A DNA stretch of 19,820 nucleotides from an uncultured Romboutsia sp. (lineage in GTDB: Bacteria > Bacillota > Clostridia > Peptostreptococcales > Peptostreptococcaceae), in NCBI GenBank assembly GCA_937907205.1, contig CALESE010000155.1, positions 1-19,820 of the forward strand, in the 5' to 3' direction. Of this stretch, positions 14,474 to 19,820 are shown one piece after another. Both the position numbers and the translations under genes were made by a program. Position 1 is the stretch's first letter. Each line of letters begins with the position of its first letter. The notes beneath the pieces were generated by a model. The model searched no databases. It had not been told where the DNA came from and saw only the letters and a list, made by a program, of their open reading frames with translations.

Positions 14474-16102
14474 ATGTTACAAGTTACAAATGTTGGACTT
14501 AGATTTGGTGATAAAGAGTTATTTAAAGATGTTAACTTAAAATTCACTAAAGGTAATTGCTACGGGATAATAGGAGCTAATGGAGCAGGAAAATCTACTT
14601 TCCTAAAAATATTAGCTGGAGATATAGAACCAAATACAGGAAGTGTATCTATAACTGAAAAAGAAAGAATGTCAGTTTTAAGACAGGACCACTTCAAGTA
14701 TGAAGAAGATACAGTTTTAAATGTTGTTATAATGGGACACGAAAGACTATATCAAATAATGCAAGAAAAAGATGCATTATACATGAAAGAAGACTTCTCT
14801 GAAGAAGATGGAATAAAAGCTGCTGAGCTTGAAGGTGAGTTTGCTGAACTTGATGGATGGGATGCAGAAACTAATGCCGAAAGATTATTAATGGGTCTTG
14901 GTATAGATAAAGATATGCATTACAAGCAAATGAAAGAATTAACTGGGGGAGAAAAGGTTAAAGTATTACTTGCTCAAGCATTATTTGGTAAACCTGAGAT
15001 ACTAGTAATGGACGAACCTACAAACCACTTAGATTTCCAATCAATAAACTGGTTAAATAATTTCATAATGGATTTAGAGGATTCTATTGTAATAGTTGTA
15101 TCTCACGATAGACACTTCTTAAACCAAATATGTACAAATATAGTTGATGTTGACTTTGGTAAAATACAAATGTACGTTGGTAACTATGACTTCTGGTATG
15201 AGTCAAGTCAATTAGCATTACAACTTGCTAAAGATCAAAATAAAAAAGCTGAAGAAAAGATAGCTCAATTAAAAGAGTTTATAGCAAGATTTAGTTCAAA
15301 TGCTTCCAAAGCAAAACAAGCAACATCTAGAAAAAAACAATTAGATAAGATACAAGTTGAAGAAATACAACCTTCAAGAAGAAGATACCCATATGTAGGG
15401 TTTACTCCAGAGAGAGAAATAGGAAATGAAGTATTAGAAGTTGAAGGATTAACTAAAACAGTTGATGGAGTTAAAGTTTTAGATAATATATCTTTTAGAT
15501 TAGATAGAGATGATAAAGCAGCTTTCATGGGAGATGAAATTGCTATAACTACTTTATTTAATATATTAATGGGAGAAGATACTGCTGATAGTGGTACATT
15601 CAAGTGGGGAGTAACTACTTCTCAATCATATCTTCCTAAAAATCATAATCAATACTTTGATGGTGTTGAATACTCATTAGTTGACTGGTTAAGACAATAC
15701 TCAGAAGAAAAGAGTGAAAGTTTTATAAGAGGATTCTTAGGTAGAATGTTATTCTCTGGAGAAGAAGCTTTAAAACAAGCTCAAGTATTATCTGGAGGAG
15801 AAAAAGTTAGATGTATGCTATCTAAACTTATGTTATCAAATGCTAACGTTTTAGTATTAGATGACCCAACTAACCATTTAGATTTAGAAAGTATAACTTC
15901 TGTAAATAAAGGTTTAGAGAAATTCCAAGGAGTATTATTATTTAACTCTCATGACCAAGAGATGATACAAACTCTTGCAAATAGAATAATAGAGATAACT
16001 CCAGGTGGAATAATGGATAGAAAAACTACACTTGATGAATACTTAGAAAATAAAGATATACAAAAGCAATTAAAAGAAATGTACGGAGATACAAAGAAGT
16101 AA
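14474..16102 (+). CDS. ABC-F family ATPase (YkpA/YbiT type)
   Basis: Soluble tandem ATPase of the ABC-F family, which works on the ribosome rather than in a transporter; there is no membrane domain. NBD1 is complete: Walker A GANGAGKST (34-42), signature LTGGEK (156-161), Walker B LVMDEP (177-182), H-loop SHD (210-212). A basic interdomain linker spans about 245-305. NBD2 is degenerate: the Walker A position reads GDEIAITT (353-360), without Gly-Lys-Ser/Thr. Walker B reads VLVLDDP, with Asp in place of the catalytic Glu, while signature LSGGEK and SHD remain. A length of 542 residues fits the YkpA/YbiT group (about 530-540). Codon choice here uses more C-ending codons (TTC, TAC, CAC) than neighbours, suggesting high expression. 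Antibiotic resistance is not implied; this group is usually housekeeping. Confidence 0.9.
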   Translation: MLQVTNVGLRFGDKELFKDVNLKFTKGNCYGIIGANGAGKSTFLKILAGDIEPNTGSVSITEKERMSVLRQDHFKYEEDTVLNVVIMGHERLYQIMQEKDALYMKEDFSEEDGIKAAELEGEFAELDGWDAETNAERLLMGLGIDKDMHYKQMKELTGGEKVKVLLAQALFGKPEILVMDEPTNHLDFQSINWLNNFIMDLEDSIVIVVSHDRHFLNQICTNIVDVDFGKIQMYVGNYDFWYESSQLALQLAKDQNKKAEEKIAQLKEFIARFSSNASKAKQATSRKKQLDKIQVEEIQPSRRRYPYVGFTPEREIGNEVLEVEGLTKTVDGVKVLDNISFRLDRDDKAAFMGDEIAITTLFNILMGEDTADSGTFKWGVTTSQSYLPKNHNQYFDGVEYSLVDWLRQYSEEKSESFIRGFLGRMLFSGEEALKQAQVLSGGEKVRCMLSKLMLSNANVLVLDDPTNHLDLESITSVNKGLEKFQGVLLFNSHDQEMIQTLANRIIEITPGGIMDRKTTLDEYLENKDIQKQLKEMYGDTKK

Positions 16103-16157
16103 TTGATTTGTAATATATTAACTAACAGGAAATACCTTTTTGTATAAGATAAGATGA

Positions 16158-16179
16158 AAAAATGCGTGTTAACATTTTT
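16158..16179 (+). terminator. Weak terminator candidate after the ABC-F gene
   Basis: A 7-bp stem AAAAATG / CATTTTT with an 8-nt loop and five T residues inside the stem arm. It is the only hairpin between the ABC-F stop and the next gene and is of low stability. Confidence 0.4.
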
Positions 16180-16213
16180 GAAATTTTAGATTTTATATAA
16201 GGAGGTATTTTTT

Positions 16214-16530
16214 ATGCAATTAAAAGAAATAATAGAAGAATTTTTATTAGAATTGGATATAAGAGGTGCTAGTAAAGAAACTATAAGGAGTTATACCAAT
16301 TCTTTAAAGGTATTTAGCGATTATATTGGTGAAATAGAAGTAGAAAAAATAAAAGCTGTACATATTAAAGGGTTTGCTAAATTTAATAAGGATAGAGGAT
16401 TGATGTATATCTAGTTTCAAAATTATTAGGTCACTGTAATGTATCTATAACAGAAGAGTATTTAAGAGGTTTAACCAAACTAGATATATTAGAAATGAGT
16501 AGAGGATGTTCTATATTAGAAAATTTGTAA
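16214..16530 (+). pseudogene. Tyrosine recombinase, collapsed by internal deletion
   Basis: A strong ribosome site (AAGGAGG) and ATG start the SAM-like core-binding domain of a XerC/D-type recombinase: FLLELDIRGASKETIRSYTN, then LKVFSDYIGEIEVEKI. The frame stops at a TAG near 16412. Immediately before this, in another frame, IDVYLVSKLLGHCNVSITEE and YLRGLTKLDI appear. This is the C-terminal LGH...T..Y block with the catalytic tyrosine. The whole central catalytic region (first Arg, Lys, His-x-x-Arg; roughly 150-200 residues) is missing, so a deletion fused the two ends out of frame near 16400. The last frame ends at TAA 16530. It is non-functional and probably marks an old integrated element together with the kinase and IS genes that follow. 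Confidence 0.82.
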
Positions 16531-16564
16531 ATTGAACAACAATACAATATTTAATATTATAAAA

Positions 16565-16582
16565 TATGGTATAATAACCATA
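16565..16582. promoter_or_regulatory. Extended -10 promoter inside an inverted repeat, ahead of the kinase gene
   Basis: TGGTATAAT is a perfect extended -10 box (TG-N-TATAAT, 16567-16575). It lies within the inverted repeat TATGGT-ATAATA-ACCATA (16565-16582), so a dimeric regulator bound here would cover the promoter. No matching -35 box is seen, which is usual for extended -10 promoters. Start codon 16611 follows with AAAGGGGAT before it. Confidence 0.5.
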
Positions 16583-16610
16583 ATATGACACTAGTAAAGG
16601 GGATGAAAAT

Positions 16611-17903
16611 ATGAATGATATTACTTATATTGATGATTATTTTATAATAGATGAAATTTGTTTTGGAAAAGTATATAAAGTAAAATCTGATGATAATATT
16701 TATGCATTAAAAATTCTTAATGAAAAAGATGATGATGTATTAAAATGATTTTAATGAGAGATAACAATACACAAATCTTTAAATCATGAAAATATTATAT
16801 CTGTTATAGATTTTAAATTAGATAAAAGTGAAAAAAATTATTATGTTATGGATTTAGCAGATGGAAATCTTAATGATATAATAAATGAATATAGACAAGA
16901 AAATTTTAGTGATTGTATGGATGATGATACAGTTTACTACTATTTTAATCAAATATTAAATGGCGTAGAATATGCATATAAAGAGGGCATAATACATAGA
17001 GATTTAAAGCCATTAAATATATTAAAATTTGGATAAAATCTTAAAATATCTGATTTTGGATTGGGTAAATTTTTAGAGGTTGATATGACGCAACTAACGC
17101 AGACTAAATTTGGTATGGGAAGTAATATATATGCATTTCCAGAGCAACTTGTTGAAGGTAATGCTAAAAATGCAGATGAAAAGTCGGATATATATGCATT
17201 AGGGCAAATACTTTATGAACTAATTACATTTTCATCGCCAATAGTTATAAATGAAGAAAAGTTAAAAAAGTCAAAGTTTAGATATATTGTAAAAAAGGCT
17301 ATAAAATATAATCCTAATGATAGGTTTAAAAGCATAGAAGAAATGAGAAATAAATTTGAAGTATTATTTAATTCAAAAAAGAATAAAGGTTGTATCTAAG
17401 AATTTATAAATAAATATAGTTTATTGGAAGAGAGTAAAAATACTAATATATTATCTGATCTATTAGTATTACTAATAGATAATAAAGAAGATTATAATTT
17501 ATATGTAGATTGTTTCATGAAATTAAATTCAAATGATATTGATAATATGTATAAAAATGATAGCGATAATCTAATAAATGTTATAGAAATATATTTAGAA
17601 CATATAAACTGTCATCATTCATTTAGTTTTGTAGATAAAATAAGCAATTTTATAATAGACATATTAAAGATTGTAGATAATGTAGATATAATAGAAAAGT
17701 CAATATTAGTTTTACTAAGATTAGGATATATACATAATAGATTTTATGTAGGAGATAGTTTAATAAAATATATGTGTAATATTGATGATGCTGAAATATT
17801 AATGATTTTTGAAGAGTGCTTAGAAAAAGACAAAAATTGTGAAAAATGGATTAAAATATATATAGATAAATATAAATTACCGATTAATAATCTATTATCA
17901 TAA
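16611..17903 (+). pseudogene. Eukaryotic-like Ser/Thr protein kinase with C-terminal helical region; five in-frame stops
   Basis: One reading frame runs from ATG 16611 to TAA 17903 (about 430 codons) without any frameshift, but holds stops at 16746, 16752, 16755, 17034 and 17397. Kinase subdomains are in order: FGKVYKV and ALKIL (ATP lysine), EITIHKSLNHENI (helix C glutamate), IIHRDLKPLNIL (catalytic loop), KISDFGLGK (metal-binding DFG), YAFPEQL (APE position) and KSDIYALGQILYELIT. The glycine-rich loop looks shortened (EICFGKVYKV). After the kinase domain, residues from about 260 on form an all-helical region (LSDLLVLLIDNKEDYNLYVD and onward) of unknown role. No membrane span is seen, so an intact parent would be cytoplasmic. 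The neighbourhood (recombinase relic upstream, IS element downstream) suggests a lost accessory-island gene. Short internal pieces could still be translated, but not an active kinase. Confidence 0.85.
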
Positions 17904-18310
17904 GCTACAATTTGTTAGAAAAGAATTAAATTTTAAATATTGAATACGTTATTTTTATTGTAAGTAAAGAATTAATTATATAATTTTAATAATATAATAT
18001 TAGAAAATAGGAAGCAGGTTTAATACCTGCTTTTTATTTATATATTCCGATAATATAAAGGTTGCGACCAAAGATTTTATAAATACATATAGATAAATAA
18101 ATAAATAAAGTATTAGTATTATTGGTAAACTTATCAATTCTGAAAATATTATAAATAATTCTAAATTCATTAATTACCTATCTTTTAATTTTTACTTAGA
18201 GTATAAACAATTAATTTATAAATCAATCAGAAATAAAAATATTTTTCATGGTATTTTTACATTTGGTGTTTTTGTTGTAAATCATTAAATATAAGCCTTA
18301 ATAATAGTAT
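17904..18310. other. Gene-free region between the kinase relic and the IS element
   Basis: No intact gene is present. A terminator lies at 18012-18036. A 36-base stretch at 18056-18091 resembles 17382-17416 inside the kinase relic (about 80% by hand, one gap), so a decayed paralogue fragment may be present. The rest is AT-rich with frequent stops in all frames. Confidence 0.5.
18012..18036 (+). terminator. Intrinsic terminator downstream of the kinase relic
   Basis: A perfect 8-bp stem AAGCAGGT / ACCTGCTT with a TTAAT loop and a T-run. It is about 110 bases after the kinase stop codon. Confidence 0.8.
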
Positions 18311-19572
18311 AATCCCCTTATAGTAGACACATAAATCGTATAATGATGCTAAATATGACTATGATAAAGGGGTTTTTATGTGCCTAAAAAATATAATACA
18401 TACAATAAAGAATTAAAATTGAGAGCTATAGATATGTACATAAATGAAGGTATGAGTGCACTTAGTGTTGCACGAACTTTAAATATAAAGAATAAAACAC
18501 AAGTACAAAGATGGGTAGAATTATTTAACTCTAAAGGTAAGTTTGCTTTTGATGAAGAAACTCGAGGTAGAGCTAAGGGTCCTCATAAAGGTAGGCCTAA
18601 AACTAAGTTTAATTCTGTTGAAGAAGAATTAGACTATTTACGTATGGAAAATGAGTTTTTAAAAAAAGCTATATGCCCTATCGGGGAAGAAAAAATAAGT
18701 TTTATATTCAAAATTATTAAGTCTTTATCTAATAAGTATAAAATATCTAACCTTTGTAAATTAACCGGTGTTTCGCAAAGCGGCTATTATAAATAGCTTA
18801 AAAAACCTACACAGACTACCGATAGGGCTAAAGAAAATAAAATTATAAAACAATATATTTTAGAGTTACATAAAAAATATAGGGGTACCTACGGTAGAAA
18901 AAGGATTTGGATATGCTTAAATAGGATATTACCATTTTCTGTTAATCATAAAAGAGTATATAGATTAATGAAAGAACTAGGAATTAAATCTGTTGTTAGG
19001 AAAAAAGTATATAAACGTAAATTTAAAGCATATAAAGTTGCTGATAATATCTTAAATAGAGATTTTACTGCTAGTAAACCTTTAGAAAAAATATGTATGG
19101 ATATAACATACATACCCGTTAGCAACAAGCCTGGTAAGTTTTTATACATGAATGCAGCTAAAGACTTGTTTAATGGAGAAATTATAGCATATGATATTAG
19201 TTCAAAATACAATAGATAAACTTATAAATATGAATTTACAAAGTAACTGTATTTTACATACGGATCAAGGATTTCAATATACTAGAAGGCAGTATTCATT
19301 TAAATTAAAAGAAAATGGAATTATACAATCTATGTCTAGAAAAGGTAATTGCTGGTATAATGCTCCTATTGAGAGTTTTTTAGCCATTTAAAATCAGAAC
19401 TTATATATTTAATTGATTCTAAAGATCCAGAAGAAATTACTAAGCTTATAGATGATTATATATATTTCTATAATCATGAACGTGTACAAATAAAAACCGG
19501 CATGAGTCCAGTTGAATACCGAACACATGCCGCATAAAGTGCTTTTTTATGATTGTCTACTTGACAGGGTCA
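18311..19572 (+). mobile_element. IS3-family insertion sequence (IS150-like), inactive
   Basis: About 1262 bp, containing one transposase region read left to right. Imperfect terminal inverted repeats can be matched: the left end, from 18311, contains CCC then AGTAGACA (18322-18329) and CATAAA; the right end read inward from 19572 contains CCC, then AGTAGACA (19561 back to 19554) and CATAAA. The AGTAGACA block is exactly 11 bases from each proposed end, which fixes the limits. No flanking target duplication is evident at these limits. The transposase is broken (see its entry), so the copy cannot move by itself. It lies beside a second, opposite-facing IS3-type relic. Confidence 0.75.
18380..19537 (+). 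pseudogene. IS3-family transposase, one nonsense codon and two frameshifts
   Basis: GTG start at 18380 behind AAAGGGG. The first part is an OrfA-like helix-turn-helix and leucine-zipper region (YNKELKLRAIDMYINEG, RMENEFLKKAI), fused in frame to OrfB (IFKIIKSLSNKYKISNLCKL). At SGYYK a TAG (18794-18796) stands where family members have Trp (TGG), a single-base change. The frame then continues through KKYRGTYGRKRIWI and the catalytic CMDITYIPV (first Asp). A small deletion near 19197 shifts the frame; HTDQGFQYT (second Asp) and NAPIESF (Glu) follow, completing the DDE set. A T-tract at 19376-19381 seems one T short, shifting frame before HLKSELIYL, YFYNHERVQIKTGMSPVEYR and TAA 19537. All catalytic residues survive, but not in one frame. 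Confidence 0.88.
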
Positions 19573-19575
19573 TAA

Positions 19576-19820
19576 CTATTCAACAGGTGTCATATTTTTT
19601 AAATTTGATTGAAATCTCTCATTAATTATACCAATGTATATAATCATTTATTGCATTAATTAAATCTTCTCTACAGCTGTATGAATTTTAGTAAATTAAT
19701 TCTGTTTTTAGATGTCCAAAGAAATTTTCAATACATGCATTTTTAAAGGCTTCGCCTAGTGTCTTCTCAACAAATGATATATCTAAACTATCACTAATTT
19801 TATAAGCTATAATTTCTCTA
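19576..19820 (-). pseudogene. Second IS3-type transposase relic, opposite strand, runs off the window
   Basis: On the minus strand the end of an OrfB-type transposase is readable: REIIAYKISDSLDISFVEKT, then a junction leading to NACIENFFGHLKTELIY (the DDE glutamate is in IENFF). A TAA follows, then CREDLINAINDYIHWYN, a frameshift, and NERFQSN with NMTPVE before TAG 19576-19578. The segment with the second catalytic Asp is missing at the junction near 19755, so a deletion, one nonsense codon and one frameshift are visible. The 3' end stops within a few bases of the neighbouring IS right end, so that IS may have inserted into it. The 5' part is beyond the window. Confidence 0.78.

Noticed and set aside
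15265..15603. A minus-strand open frame of 112 codons
   Set aside because: It lies entirely inside the ABC-F gene, antisense to conserved motifs, and has no Shine-Dalgarno sequence.
16611..17903. Stop codons in the kinase gene read as recoding or an alternative genetic code
   Set aside because: Both TAA and TGA occur within the frame, while intact genes in the window use TAA and TAG as normal stops. Decay is the simpler explanation.
18101..18115. Short tandem repeat of the tetramer AAAT (ATAAATAAATAAATAAA)
   Set aside because: Too short and low in complexity to be distinguished from ordinary AT-rich intergenic sequence.
18946..19212. A minus-strand open frame of 88 codons
   Set aside because: It is antisense to the IS3 transposase catalytic region and is explained as a shadow frame.
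1..19820. CRISPR arrays, tRNA genes, retron or toxin-antitoxin pairs
   Set aside because: No regularly spaced repeats, tRNA-like cloverleaf, reverse transcriptase motif or recognisable toxin/antitoxin family was seen on either strand.

Overview
The window is very AT-rich (roughly a quarter to 30% G+C by eye). It has strong AGGAGG-type ribosome binding sites and many short intrinsic terminators, and the genes look clostridial: a PerR-type regulator, the QueT transporter, an ABC-F ATPase, a SwrC-like RND pump and AgaS/GatY. This suggests a low-GC Firmicute of class Clostridia, most likely Peptostreptococcaceae (the Clostridioides / Romboutsia / Paraclostridium neighbourhood). The family assignment is inference; no marker gene is present to prove it.

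Left third (1-5500). A decayed IS1182-type transposase tail is followed by a family-2 glycosyltransferase with a TPR-like C-terminus, then two unrecognised small proteins that form their own unit. Next comes a two-gene sugar-phosphate unit: AgaS-type ketose/aldose isomerase and class II tagatose/fructose-bisphosphate aldolase. A minus-strand protein that resembles the clostridial DUF6873 GME-fold family converges on it across a bidirectional terminator.

Middle (5500-13460). A 1212-residue RND exporter is read from a recognisable extended -10 promoter whose start region carries a TetR-type operator. Three small genes follow, including a 26-residue membrane microprotein. On the minus strand lie an AIM24-family protein, a PerR peroxide sensor with every metal ligand in place, and a broken small gene. 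A complete regulatory unit then reads promoter, preQ1-type riboswitch with antiterminator and terminator, queT, and a degenerate FtsZ-like protein that lacks the tubulin GTP-binding signature.

Right third (13460-19820). This part is dominated by gene decay: a DUF362 pseudogene, a tyrosine recombinase collapsed by internal deletion, a eukaryotic-like Ser/Thr kinase gene with five in-frame stops, an IS3-family (IS150-like) element with one nonsense codon and two frameshifts, and a second IS3-type relic facing it. The one clearly intact gene here is an ABC-F ATPase (YkpA/YbiT type) with a degenerate second nucleotide site.

The most unusual intact item is the riboswitch-queT-FtsZ-like unit. It would place an orphan, probably non-GTPase FtsZ relative under the same preQ1-responsive control as a queuosine-precursor transporter. 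No CRISPR array, rRNA, tRNA or complete prophage was seen.
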